From Hymenopellis radicata (taxonomy: Eukaryota > Basidiomycota > Agaricomycetes > Agaricales > Physalacriaceae): a stretch of DNA of 64,000 nt. This document shows, in pieces, positions 1 through 12,738 of this stretch; position 1 is the first letter of the stretch, and every line of letters starts with the position of its first letter. The notes beneath the pieces were generated by a model. That model did no database searches. It was not told where the DNA came from and saw nothing but the letters and a program-made list of their open reading frames with translations. A program made the translations under genes and the position numbers. The DNA lies in assembly GCA_015501595.1 (NCBI GenBank), contig JADNRX010000044.1:1-64000 (forward strand), read 5' to 3'.

Positions 1-438
1 TGGGCAGGTCAAGGAATGCCCGGTGCTCACAGTTCGCTTCCACCCTCGTGTGATTCGTGGGCGCACAGGTCTCGCAGCCCATGCCATCGAACCAGCAGTC
101 ATCCTATCCTCCGCCACCGCCACCAATCTTCAACTCGAGCGCTCATGCAAATTGGGCTCATACTTAGCAATTAACGTATCCGACGCATCATCGCCGCCCT
201 CGTGCAATGAGCCTTGGCGCACTGTGCCGGCTTCACACTTTCAAATGCATCGAGGTATTCACTAGTGAATTTCAGAAGGATACTGTCAGGTCTAGATTTC
301 TTCTGGCTTCGCGTAGGTGTCAACTAATTTTGTTAATCGTGATAACGTTACAGGTAGAATTATAACTAGCCTTCCTAACAAATGCTCAAGACCCAATGCC
401 ATCGTACGGTAGCGACGTGTCCGACGACGCAAGTAGCG
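1..438. other. Intergenic, no supported gene
   Basis: Short open frames occur on the plus strand, but they show no recognisable domain and no convincing splice structure. The left part may be the flank of a gene that lies outside the window. Confidence 0.5.
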
Positions 439-2028
439 TTAGATGCTATCAGAGTATGTTTGCCCTTTCCGAGTCAACTTCGCCCTGAAACCAAATTCAG
501 TGGCGAAAAAAATGTGCATGAGATAACACTCACGTTCGAACGCCATCATCCTTCTCAATTACCGAGTATTCGTTCCCGAAAATACTGCCGAAACTGACTG
601 TCCGGACGGTCTTGCAAACCTTGACTATCCCATCTACCAAGTTGGACTCTCTTCCCAGATCTTTGCCCAGGGACATGGATACCTGGACTAACACAGGAAA
701 AAGTCCCAGCGCCGCAGGCATGCGACCAGCAGCATCCTTGCCGGAATAGGTAACATACAACTCCTTAACGCTCTGCATCAAGGTCTCCGCGCGCGGTTCA
801 GCAATCTGTAGCCATCCTGGCACAGAGATAAAGCCCCATAACGGAAGCCAGAGCGTCGTGATACTCTGATGCCGAGCAACAATATGCAACAGGTTCTGCA
901 AATCGGCAACATTCGAACCAGAATCCAATGATCCGTTCCAGGTGAAGGATGACAGCTTGGGACAAGTGCCGGCGGAAGGCATCAGAAGCGGGATCCATGC
1001 CGCGCCAAGTCTGAGGTCGCATAGGGCAGGAAGGCGGACCGCCGCGTTGAGGATGACAGCATCCCCAGCCAAAGGTTTGCAGGCTACGTTTAACAAAGTA
1101 AGTCCAGGATGTCGTTGCAGAAACCCGTGCATTATATCTACGGGGCACGGATCGCCGGACAAGGTAACTTCTTGCAACTTCGGCAGGGTAAGACCAGGGA
1201 GAAGCGGGGCGAGGTTGTCCGTCAGCCTGAGTGTCCTTAACAGTAGGGCATCTGGACCACGGCTCATGAACCACTCTTGCATGATGTTAGATGAGAAGCC
1301 ATGGTACGCCGAGAGACGCTCTATCTTGTTGAGCCGACTTTCTAGGAACCGAGATCTGTTGCACCGTATCCTCCACCGAGCGTTGTGGTATCACTGAGGC
1401 ATAAGGTGGAGCAGGAGCAGCGTTGCAACTGTTCGTATATGTCCACAAAAAGCGAAAATCGACCATCGATACCCTCTATGTTCGGCTTTGCTTTGCCAAA
1501 ATATAAGTCGACTGTAGAAACCCGGTCCACGGTCTGAAGATAGCGCAAACTCTCGGCCATTTGCCACTGGACCTCTTCAGGAGATCCATGAAACTCGAAT
1601 GAGATCTGTGTGGGCACCTGTTTGGCGTAGAACGAGAGGCGGAGGTAGCGGAGAGCGGAGAAGGGCACGAGTGACGTTCTAGAGCCAAATCCAATGCCCC
1701 AAATCGATGTCCGCCAATTCGAGGTGGTAAAGACTCTTCGGAGTATACAAGCCATAACGACGTCGTTGAGCCTTTGATTCGTTAGCCCCAAAGGCAACAT
1801 CTGCGCCGGCTCCAGGAATGACAGGATTTCTACCACCATTTCATTGGGAAGATCACGAAAAGATGTGGGAATACGATACGCATGGGTTTTGAGGGAGGAA
1901 ATGTGTTCCGTCGCCACTGGATTCGAGGAAGATTCGAAACTTGTCTGTATTTGAGACTTGAGCAAATGACGCGGCAAGCTGATGGCGATACGCACCTGCC
2001 GACAGCCGTTGGAGGATACAGAAGACAT
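439..2028 (-). CDS. F-box/LRR-like protein with a disrupted reading frame
   Basis: The N-terminal half (ATG at 2028) holds an F-box-like helix pair around residues 58-95 (LPNEMVVEILSFLEPA). The rest is leucine-rich, like the degenerate LRR region of agaric F-box proteins, which by family are SCF ubiquitin-ligase substrate adaptors. The F-box half ends in a stop near 1344, and the LRR half (to 532) is in another frame. They join either by a very short 35-nt GT-AG intron (GTGGAG to CTAG, about 1350-1390) or by two one-base deletions; a conserved-looking third frame bridges the gap and favours deletions. At the 3' end a GTGAGT donor near 532 and a CAG acceptor near 485 add a small exon ending at TAA 439-441; without that splice the frame stops at 530. 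The F-box call is fair, the exact model is not certain. Confidence 0.65.
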
Positions 2029-2569
2029 AGATTCGGTGAGTCCTTTATTGAGATGAGGCGGGGCCGGAATTGGTCTTGGTCTTGGTAGTTTGAATCAACC
2101 TGAATCGGAACAGAATGCCGAAAAACTGGTTGCAGCGGGAACACGTGACCACTGCAGAATTTTGTTTTTCATCAAGTTTTTCATGATCAGAACGCGAAGC
2201 GTATGGCATAACCCTCGTCCGACCAGAAGGACGGTAGTAGTGCCTTGCCTGTCTTCTGCAATACCGCGTCGTTTGTCGTTATTTGGCGGAACCCTTCGGC
2301 AATTTCAAATCCTGTGGACCTTGACCCAATTGCACGTCTTCCACATCATTCGTCCAGTGGTCTACTCGGACTCCGGCCGTCTCTACCTGTAAACCCAAGT
2401 CTTATCGAGCTCTAACGGAAATTCCCTCTCTTCCCGTGCTTCTCGACACGTCCATGCCTACCCACGAACACGACCACCACCTGATCTTTTTGAGTTCTTC
2501 CAACGACCTACATGACTCCCTCTGTCGTAAATTCTAGCGGACAGGCGAGGAGCTAAATCCTACACTCTT
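2029..2569. other. Intergenic / decayed 5' part of the P450 relic
   Basis: No open frame here matches a family. Given the P450 C-terminal relic that follows, part of this stretch may be decayed P450 sequence or the divergent promoter of the F-box gene, but nothing in it is recognisable. Confidence 0.35.
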
Positions 2570-3214
2570 CGAAATTCACAGCCGACTTGACATTGTTCCT
2601 GGCACATTGGGTTATTTTGGAGCATTATGTTCTCACCGCGCCATAGTTCGCGTATCACACAGAAATCCTCTTGTATGGGGCGACGATGTTGATAAGTGGG
2701 ATCCGAATCGATTCCTCAATGGAGCTCACCGAGAGACGAATCTGGGTGTGTTTGCCAATCTGTAAGCACCGGTTTGTTGCCCTTTCTCATGCTGAAACTC
2801 ATATCTCTTGTCCACCACAGCTTGACTTTTAGTTTGTCACCTTTCTTTCGCTGTGATGGCCACACGTACTAATACGCCGTAACCTACTAGGTGCTGGCGT
2901 CAGGGCGTGCATCGGGTAAGTGCTTTCAGTATTGCTCTGCTGTTCTAAGCTGTAACATCATGTTTAGATGGCGTTTCGCGTAAGTATAGCATTTCACGGA
3001 GCGGCAACCTCAACTCGTTGTAGGATTATGGAACTTCAGACGATCAGTGTTGAACGTTGAACTTCTGAGCTCCTTCGAATTCTCCGTGCCAAAAGATGCT
3101 CCTACCGTGGTTCATGGGCCAGGTATTCTAGCCACGTTTCCCCTACTTCAGGATTGGCCCCAGGAGGGCGAGCAATTACCGTTGCATGTGTCTATTCTGA
3201 AACCAACGGGTTGA
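2570..3214 (+). pseudogene. Cytochrome P450 C-terminal relic
   Basis: Translated pieces match the last third of a fungal P450. There is an RNPLVWGDD..KWDPNRFL stretch typical of the segment before the haem loop, then a GAGVRACIG / WRFA haem-ligand loop split by an intron (GTAAGT at about 2926). A further intron leads to an ELQTI helix and a C-terminal tail ending in TGA 3212-3214. The reading frame breaks at about 3050, where a 7-bp unit GTTGAAC is directly duplicated and creates an immediate stop; removing one copy restores the tail. The N-terminal two thirds (membrane anchor, I-helix, ExxR) were not found. A non-functional remnant of a haem monooxygenase. Confidence 0.7.
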
Positions 3215-3533
3215 ATGTGTATGTGTATAAAATGATAGACGCTCCTCGTTATAACTGTAAACACATATTCTCACTTGTTTATACTGACTGCGTTGAAAAT
3301 CAATCGAGGTCCAAAGAGCCACCCTTTCCTTGACATTGAGTAAGATGTCAAAGCTGTCACCACAGAAAGATTTCGGATGAAACCACGTCATCATCTCGGT
3401 CCGTTCTCGAGCACAGCCACAGCTGGTACTTACACACGAACTTCGACTCAACGCGACGACAACTATCATGGCGGCAGCAATGGTGGGCAGCTCGACGCGT
3501 ATTTTTCTTCTCTGATGCTTGTGGCAGCGCAGA

Positions 3534-4282
3534 ATGTCAACTCTGGCCAAGGAGGGTACGAGGAAACATGGGTACATTTTCTGGCCGACGGAACATGCCC
3601 GCAAGCTAGTCGTGGCGGTCCTTAAGGAGGAGCCCGCTAAAAGATTCGGTCTACGCACTCCGGCGGTGTATAAGAACATTATGGACCGCTTTCCCAACGA
3701 GAAACTCCATTACCATCTCTTAGCGCCCGCGGTCCGAGCTAGTCTGAAGTCCGGTACCACTTTGGATGCTTCGCACCCACCACACCCGGCACATCCCATA
3801 CGTTCGGTCCACTATCTCAAACACGTTGTACTCGCAAAAATGGAAAAAAGAGAGCAAATCGAACAGATCCGTGTCGTGCGGGGCAGGAGGACGAGGCTGG
3901 GAACAGAATCGATACTATTCACTGCCTGGAACGCAGAATCGTCGAGACAATGGCGACAGACGTTGTGGACAAGGAGGAATGGCGATGGCGTCTTGTTCCT
4001 GGGGCCGCGCTCACCCCATTTCGCTCACCGACTCCCGCCGTGGTGTTCGGCAGGTGGGCTCAAATTGCGAGGGAAAAGAAGTTGAACAGAGAAGAGCAGC
4101 CACAGCCTCCCGTTCGGCCTCCTAAGCGGTTCCCACGTTTGCCCAAACACCATCCTGATCGTGACCGTCGTCACCCAAGCAAGGTGGGCTCTGAGACGAC
4201 ATTCCTGTGTCAAAAATATCTGATTTCAGTTCAGAGAAACAAAAAAAAGAAAGCACCAGCCACTCCGTTCAAGGAAAGATGA
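3534..4282 (+). CDS. Conserved hypothetical protein, one frameshift
   Basis: I do not recognise the family. ATG 3534 opens a basic frame (MSTLAKEGTRKHGYIFW...) that reads well to about 3880. From there the coding signal moves to the frame ending at 4282, which contains the striking W-rich segment EEWRWRLVPGAALTP. The switch falls in a run of four G (3880-3883); one extra G would join both frames without a gap (RVVRG to QEDEAGNR). Upstream, in frame with ATG 3534, an ATG at 3468 starts a short amphipathic presequence-like stretch that would suit a mitochondrial targeting signal, but a TGA at 3513-3515 interrupts it. Probably a real gene with a consensus error. The C-terminal end is Pro/Arg-rich, and an intron there cannot be excluded. 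Confidence 0.5.
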
Positions 4283-4536
4283 ACAAAGATGAATTTGTGC
4301 GCCTGTCTCTTCTCAGAAAAGGGCTAACTTTACTATCAACCTACCTACCTTACTTGCTGGAGAAAGGGTAAATCCTGAAGAACTACTAGACATCACATTG
4401 TTATTTGGGTGCGACGATTCGAATGCCAGAGGTGCAATCGTGACCTGACGCCAGACCTCCACTCGCGCGCAATCTTGAAACCACACACGTCCATTTATTC
4501 ATTCCGTCCGAATACAGAGTGTGCGCGATCCATTAT

Positions 4537-7500
4537 TCAGTAATCTAGGTCGTCCGCTGCAAGAGCGGGCTTCACCGGCTTTCTCTGCCGAACAACGCGC
4601 GGAGTGAGAATGCCCTTTACAGCCAGAGCCAAGTCCTCCGCAACATCCACCGAAGAGGTGAAGGGAAGGGTCGAAAGAACCGCATGCGCGTCGCCGACTA
4701 GCTTCACCAGGATGTTCTTATCACATTTCAGATGAACCGCCGCAGTCGGGGCAAGTTCTTTCTGGAGCTTTATGATTGTCTTGTGGACCTTGCTAGAACA
4801 CAGTCAGGTCTGGTGCTCCGAAGAAGCGATTAATAAACTCACATGGTCTGCGTCAACATGACATCGAGCTTCTCATACTCCTCTGACAAGCAACCCCTCA
4901 ATTTGTCCTTCGTCGTCGTCTTGTGGCGCAGCGAATCGACACGCGCGAAATCCAGACAGAGTAACAAATGAACAAGCGGCCCCAACAGCATTTTCCGATA
5001 CTGCATATCTGGAACGACAACTTTGGTACAAGCCTCGAATATCTGGTTTCTTGTCCCAGCTACGCCACTTTTGGGAATCCCTTTGCGGCGACTGGTAATG
5101 CGACGGTATATCCTTTGGAAGACACACGCCGCGGCATGTTCTTCTTCCGACGGGGGCTGTGGAACTTGGGGGAGCGGGATATCTTCACCCTCATCGTTGT
5201 CGATTGAGTCATCAACAAGCTGTTCGGAGTCTTCTTGACCATCCTCTTCAACCTCGTCCTTGGGGGCAGCTCCTTCAGCCTCCTTCGTGACCTCAGTTAC
5301 AGCTTCATCTTTCGGAGCTTCGTCCTTCGTTTCGCTGCCACCCGTCGTCGTATGATCACCAGCAGCAGTAACCGTAGGGTCTGGAACGTCCTTATCGCCC
5401 AACAGTTTGAGGACCTCCGGCATGGTGCAGAAGACGACGTGTCGAACACCGATGAGTGAAAGTAGTTTTTTCGGAAGTTTGGTTTTCCAGATCAAATGAA
5501 TCATCTCATCCGCAGGATCATTGACCAAAGACCTTCGTACAGTACGAGCAACGGCGTCCCAGGAATGCGAAGCCGCATCAACATACCTGTCAGCAAGTTA
5601 ATGAAGAAAGCAATATTTAGTCTGTTCACTCACTCTTTGTACAACACGGGGAATGTCCGATTCGGTTTTCTGATCGTTAAAATGGCTTTACGGATGGTTT
5701 CCCTCAGAACCGTGTTCGAGATGTTGTACCCAACTATTATGTGATATCAGTAAACTCGACGCCAAAGGATATTGTCAACGTACGCAAACAAATTGAGCGC
5801 AGTCTGCAGAACGTTAGTCATTAAGTCTATGAGTACGGAGTCATGGCTCACAATCGGGCAATAAAAACATTCCGAATGGTTGGCGGTAAGCTTGCTAAGG
5901 TCTGGCCAGTGCCATACAGAAGGTACCCTGGTATTGACATGTGAGCAAACAACATCGTCAACAACGAATCCAAACAAACCCGCATTGTCCCCTCCAACGT
6001 AAAGCTGTTCAAGGAGCGTGCCCATACACATGAGTTGAAAGAGGTTGAGGTATCGATTGGTGGCCATATTTGGGTTGAAATGCTCGGCGTCCAGCGTTAG
6101 ATACTTCAAGAGCCAGCTGCGCGGCAAAGTGATATCGTGGAAGTTCGAGTTCTTCGCTCGACTGCAAAGTACAAACGAGGAACAGAGAAAATCGATGTAA
6201 TTACACAACACATTCACGTTGATCTCGATGGGAGTTGTGACGATGTGTCTGCGGAAGAGAAATATTAGGACAATCTGAAAGTAAATATGGAAAGACGAAA
6301 CCTACGTAACGACCATTGAGCCACCGCCTAACGAGGATCCGGATATTGAGAGCAGCAACTCGGGCACGATGAAATTGCCGAACTTGTAGTATCGACGCGG
6401 CATCGGCTCCGTACTCCAGTAAGGCGCCTGTTGCAAGTACTTCGTCGATTCCACGCGATGACGATCGAAAGCATATGCTAGCGAGGCAACTTGCATGACA
6501 TCGGTTAAGAACGTAGTGTGCGGACGAATTTGCTGTGTAAAAGCCAGCGATTGCACCCAGTGTCTGACGACATTGAAACCCTTCTCGGCCTCTGGTATCT
6601 TCGACACATCAAGGTCGGATATACTACCCAAAGAATGATGTGGTGGATAAAGGGCATTGTACAGTTGACTGATCCAATACCTATTGCCGTTATATAAGTG
6701 ATTGGGACACGCCGAAACAGAACACTCACTTTTGTCCTCGTCGCTGCCCATCCTGATGGTCGTTCTCACGCAGAGATTGCGCAATCAAGATCTGCTGGAG
6801 ATGAACACGAACACGCTGATTGTAGAACTCCGGGCCTATGCCGCTAGCAGCGATGTGGTTTTCTGGGCAGTTGAATCTGTTGCAGGATCTAAAGACGACG
6901 TAGGCAAGACACGGAGAGAATGCCTTGCTTTGGTGGCAAGCGTCGCTCGCTGCTTCAGTGCGTGCTCGGAGACGAGATCCAAGTGAAATCCGGAACTGAA
7001 GTTGTAGCTCTTCGACTGAGACTTGGAACTCCGTGCTCGTAAGGGTTTTCCTTGCTCGCGATATCCGGTCAAATAGCCAAGTGGGCGAGGGGACACGAAA
7101 GACATTCTCGGCAACACGCGAGAAACCGAACAAGCGCGATATGTGCTCATCCTTCCACGGATCCACTAGGAAAGTGACTTTGGACAGGAGTGTCACGTAG
7201 GTGGTGAACGTTTCAAGTGTATCGACGACGCCGATTAGAGGCATGCTCTGTATCTGCAGAGGACGCGAGAAGAAGTGGTCCAGACATAGCAGAGCGGCCG
7301 CATGGATGTCTTGTTGGACGAATTTTAGTCCAAGGCTGAGGAGATCTTTATCAGACCCGGCGAAAAGAGCCTTAAACATCTCAAGCTAGAACGTGGTAGG
7401 TCAGTTAGAAGATATGATATCGCTCAATAGGGCTAAGCACCTGAAGAGACTCCGACGGCGGGATCCTATTCAAGTCGAGCTTCGCAGATAGAGCCAATAG

Positions 7501-10500
7501 ACGTTCCACTAGAAGGTCCGATCGGACATCCTCGAACGGAATACCAAAAGAACAGTGTTGCCATAACCCTTCGAGAATACACTCAAGCGCACGACGCATG
7601 CCACTTTCGTTGGAGGGATCTCGCAGAAAGAGTGAAATGGCGACTTCTTGGTGACCCTCTGCGTAATGAAGCTCTCCAGCTTCTACCGTCTGACCGACAG
7701 ACTGCAGAAGATCTGCACGCGCCATGTCCAGACCACGGTCCTCCAAATACTCCAGGGCTTCTTCCGTAGAATCAAAGAGATTGCATCCCTTCCTAATTCC
7801 TAGTTAGAAGAGAAGGTCTGGGATGGCAGAAGAATAACGTACTCGATGTCTTGCGCATCGAAGTAGGCCAGACGCGCCCGCTTGATGATGCTGTTCACGA
7901 TGTCCTCATCCATCTTATCTCGTGCTTCCTCGACGATGCCTATTGCTTCGTCGAACTTCTTCAGATCGCGGTACAACTCGCCTGCACGATCGTAGTTGTG
8001 CGCCAACCTATGGATAAACGCGGCACGGTAGAGATCCCCGGCGCCCTCCATACAAAACGCACTATTCCTGTGATACGTCTGCTTCACCGAAGCCACAGTC
8101 TCCGCCTCGGCACATGCCAAAAACGCATCACTGGCACTCCTGAAAGCATCGCGCCGCGCGCCCGATGTCTGCTTCGTAGTACCTATCGCTCGTGCCTTCT
8201 GGCGCTCGTGGTACGCGTTGGCAACAGCAGCCAACTTGGGAAGGTTCGCTCTGGTATAACAATGTTTCGCGGCGCCATACTTCTTCTGGTCGAACAGCTC
8301 GCGGCCCTGAGCCGCCCACTCCTCCGACGTCGACGACGTTGCTAGCTGTGGCGCGTCATTGCCTGGCGCATAGTTGTGGATCAAGTTCCTACTCGTCCAG
8401 TAGGCCCGCATAGATTGACCCGCTTCGGACGCATCAGCGATCCAGACGTTCTCTCGGGCGCGTGTGATAGCGACATATAACGACTTCAGCTGTTCAATGT
8501 TCAGAATGCGCTGGGAAAAGTCAACTTGGAACTCGCCTACCTCAGTGCAAATTGTAGCATGTCGAATGTTTTCAAACACGGGTCCCGGGATCTCCTCTCC
8601 AACTCTGCTCCAATCCGTAATCGCATTCAACACCACCCTCCACGTCGACGAACCAACGACGGAATCACCGAAGAAGTCGTACAAAAGAACCTGAAAAAAG
8701 TGAAATTCTTATATTAGATACCAAGGCGATCAAGGCACGTACATCGTTGAACTCGAGACCTTTACTTTCGTAAATCGTTCTGGTTCCCGGTCAGGCATGT
8801 ACGGCAGAATGAAAGCGCGAGGTGCTCACAGAACCAATCCGACTTCACCAACATCCTTCAACAGTCTTTCTTTTGCCGCCTCATTGCGAACCAAGATACC
8901 TAGGAAGCCGACAGGTCAGATCAGAAGTAGAAGAAACATCACATCAACACAAACATTGCTGAGCGCCAAACTCTATGTGACTTCCAACATCCCCAAAGAT
9001 AAAATGCTCAAGCTGCTCTCGGTCTTCGTTGCTGAAGAACACAGGCTTGAAACCATCAACAATCCCAACCTCCGGAGACAGGCGGTCGATCGAATCCTCC
9101 CAAAACTCGTTGATCAAGTCAATGATCGAATGCGCGCAGTTGACGATGCCAGCGTGCGAGCGATAGTTGATGGCAAGCTGGAAGATCTTGGGCTCCTCGA
9201 GGTAAAACGCCCCCGCTCCATTCGTTTTCTCATTCGCTCTGTGCTTCATCTGAGGGTTGAACATGAGACGTGAACAATGACAGGTTCAGACAAGTTTACC
9301 TCAAGCCGGTACTGGAAAGCCTTGAGTCCGTCGAAGCGGAAAGAACTGCCGACGGATATCGTCTGGGCAGTATCACCGGCCCAGAATAGCCCGTTAGGAT
9401 TAGAGCAGAGTGCGCGTAGCACTACAACGACCAGCTGTTAGCGAACAGTCAAGGAAGGTTCGAAAGCTATTACCCATCGTGTCGATAAGAAGATTATCTT
9501 GAACTTCGTCAATGTACCTGTTCAGGACAGAGCTCTAAGTAACCGCAAGAGAATATAACGTATGTCGCTTACAAGTGATCGACTCCTGCGCCGGGCACTC
9601 CGTGCTCTTTGAAGAACGCCAGAATGTTGTGCGTCCTAGCAGGCGTCAGTTAACAATGCTATGCAACAAGCATAGTAAGAGGTCTACCGGTCAGCGACAT
9701 CATACTCTCCCTTCGATTTCTTCATCTGCATATATGTTTGGAAGAGGGCGTACACTTCCTCAGTCCTGCCGGACAGAGTCGAGTGCTGCTGTTCATTAAT
9801 CCGCCTATACGCAACCTCACTCAAGAAGCGCTTCGGATCGGACAAAGACTCTTCGCTGCCTTTGATCACACCTGAAGGTACGGCGCGTCAGTTGCGCACG
9901 GCCGAATTTGAACAGAATACTAACCGATGAGTTCGCTGTAAACGAGAGCGGGATCTACGAAGCAGTAAGTAAAGGTTAAAAGTACACGGATTGAAGACGA
10001 TTAACCTAGCCCCTTGCGGGCGGTTTCCGAGAAGTGGACCCAGTACGAGGACAAGAAGCCTTCGAAATTGACCAACGTCCTCTTCGATCTACGCCTGCCT
10101 GGGACATCCTTACTCCTAGGATGGGTTACATCGGCAATATCCGCTTCGAGCATATCGCACAGCTAAGGACGTAGTGTTAGCTCCAACAAACCAGATTAAC
10201 GGAAATCATACACTGTCGTAAGTGACAAACAAAGGAAAATGTCGTTCCTCAAGATCGCTAAACTTCTTCGGCAGATCTGCCCGCCATTCATGAACATCAT
10301 CCACGTCGACCAAACCCACGTCGTCATCATGATCGACCTCGACCTTGGACAATTCAATGAGCTGGGCCAGGGTCTGCGAGGCGCGGCTTAAAGACGTCGC
10401 CAGCTTCGAAAAGTATTCCTGCACTTTCTTTGCAAGCATCCGGGACTTGGTAACGAACACTTGACGCGGCCGAGGGATATCGCCACCAACAAGGTGTACC

Positions 10501-12738
10501 GTTCGTTCAACAAGTAACATCTTGAAAAGCATGGTCGTCGTTTTGCTGCGCACAATTAGCTAAGGTCAATATAACCTGCGACGCACGCACCCAGTGCCGC
10601 TACGACCGATAACATAACACGAGTTCGGATTCTCGATGATGAGCTTTTCTTGAGATCTTAAGACACACATAAGAAACGAAAGAAGACAACACTTGAGAGG
10701 GAGCTTACGAAACGAGATGCGGCAAGGTAACGTCGAGATCCGCCATCACCGCTAATTCGAAGGTCTCAGCGCTGTACAGACAGGCAAAAGCAGGGACGTA
10801 CTGTTCAAGAACGGCTGAAGGAAAAAGAGTTAACAAGGGCGTAACAGGAAAACAAACAAACTTACTTGAGAGAATGTGACAAACTTCTCAACACTTTCAA
10901 ATACAGTTAGTGACGCACCGACCAGTAACCGCTGAGAAGCAAACTTACACAAGGCGAGAATGGACCTGAGCTCAAGGTCAGTCACGGTATGTCTGTCAGA
11001 TTTCAATGTAAATACCTGAGCAGTATCATTAGGCAACAGATCCGGCAGGTCCTCAATCTCGGAAAGAGAAACTTCAGGCAGCGGCGGGAACGTCTGTGGC
11101 ACAAACATATCCGAATCAGCGTGAATCTCGGAGCGCTTTCTCGCGGAACAGCTGGAGTCAAAGTAAGTCCGACAACTCTTGGGGCACTCAAGATGAACTA
11201 ACCGCTCGCGATAGACGCGTCCTTTCTTGCGAAGTTGGCTACTAATCGAGTCCCAGAGGCGATGGTCCATCTGGGCATGGGTATGAATTCCAAAGATCTT
11301 GACGGCTGTCGAAAAGGTCATGTCATTGCGGAAGGACTACAAAACGCGTCTGTACCTTGTTGTTCTCGCTAAAAGGACGCCGTTAGGATAATTTACATTA
11401 CGGACGAGCGCAGCCTCACATTTTCCTCTATAGGTATCAAATCAACTTGATACTAACCGCGATGTCGGATCAGTGAAAGAAAGAGACGCGAGCGATGATA
11501 CGTACAATCAGGCGGAGATCCCGCGACATCTTGGCTTCGAACACAGGAACGTCTGTACCCGCTCCGCTCAAGGGCTTCTGGTTGTCATTGGAGAAATGGC
11601 CTGAAGATAGGTCCCTGTCAAAGACCTTAGCTTGCCACCATGCATTCGAGACGAAAACGCACTTGATCTTGTTGACGATGATATTGAACGTCGCTTGATC
11701 TTTCCTGTGTGTGCTGCGCAGGACGTCGTGGGCATTCTTACTGATAATGATCCTCCACGCGCCAAAGCCTTCCGGACTATCAAAGTGTAGCGCCCTACGT
11801 CTCGCGTGAGTAAATAGCGGGTGCCCGACAATGCTGGGAACTGACGACTTCATAGGTTGTACCATTGGGTATGCAGAGGGAACTTCGGGAACAATTTCCA
11901 CTTCGACTTGAGGTTTGGATTCATCAACTATCGCAACGACGGGCTCCGGTGGGATGTAGACACATCGATCTATGAGTACCTGGGCAACCTCAGGTTTGGA
12001 CAAATAAGTTAGATAGAACTATACAAAGTGGTATTAGACATGTACAACATAAAACGGGAGACATACTGCGAGATCGTCTTTCTGCGCGCCAAGAATCTCC
12101 CCTATGGCTAATCGGATATCGGCTTCGCATTCAATGGGGTCAATATCTAGAACCTCGCATGTCAGATCATCGAGTACTGGCAGCACGAAATTGGCAGCGC
12201 GTCGCTCTTTCTTCAGCTGCTTCTGGCTCTTCTTCCGACCAGGCGGCTCGTCGGCCTCGAGAGACGGCGTGACGCGGATGAACGGGGCAAGGTATCGAAG
12301 CGTACTGATTGCCGCCTGTAGACGGCGGTGGCAGGTAACGGAATATTCGCTGACTTTGCCGCTTGCGGTGGGCAACAGATGCAAGTGTACAGTAGCATTG
12401 AGGCTCGAGAGGAGCCTGCGATGAAACGAGTCGTGGTAATGCAACGGATTATAGTCGTTTCGGGGAAAATCCCATAGAATCCAGCCCATGAGGGGCTTTA
12501 AGGTTGCTGGAGTCGTGTAAGCGTACAGGTGGCGTCACAGTCGACAGAAACACGTACTGGACATTATCAGTGCCACAATCAGAGGATTTTCTTCGCGTAG
12601 GACTTGATTAAGTATGGACTGGTACGTGTCCTCGGACAAGACGGCCTCTATTTCGTCTAGGGCATTCTGAATGACCTCTGGCGATGTAAGCCGTTGGGGG
12701 GTGAATAAGTCGGAACGGTAGATGGTGGTATGGGACAT
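4537..12738 (-). CDS. Giant UvrD-like (SF1A) helicase with TPR-type C-terminus, TRANK1-like
   Basis: A single intron-rich gene, from ATG at 12738 to TGA 4537-4539. Helicase motifs appear in order: Walker A GRSGTGKTTT, split by a 45-nt intron at 10546-10590; DEVQD near 9505 (motif II); GLFWAGDTAQTI just after (motif III); YESKGLEFND near 8745; and LYVAITRARENVW near 8470 (motif VI). Upstream, at about 11.2-11.9 kb, lies a region with GFGAWRIIIS, SGHFSNDNQKPL, DLRLIYQVD and FGIHTHAQMD. Downstream of motif VI are TPR-like helical repeats (for example ELFDQKKYGAAKHCYTRAN), a long helical tail and an acidic linker near 5.3 kb. The last exon follows an intron with donor GTGAGT at about 4843. Splice sites join in frame at every junction I checked. 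The family is known as TPR/ankyrin-containing helicases of fungi and animals; the substrate is unknown. It probably acts as a nucleic-acid translocase in a large complex. Confidence 0.85.

Noticed and set aside
942..1397. 151-codon plus-strand open frame
   Set aside because: Antisense shadow of the leucine-rich F-box gene.
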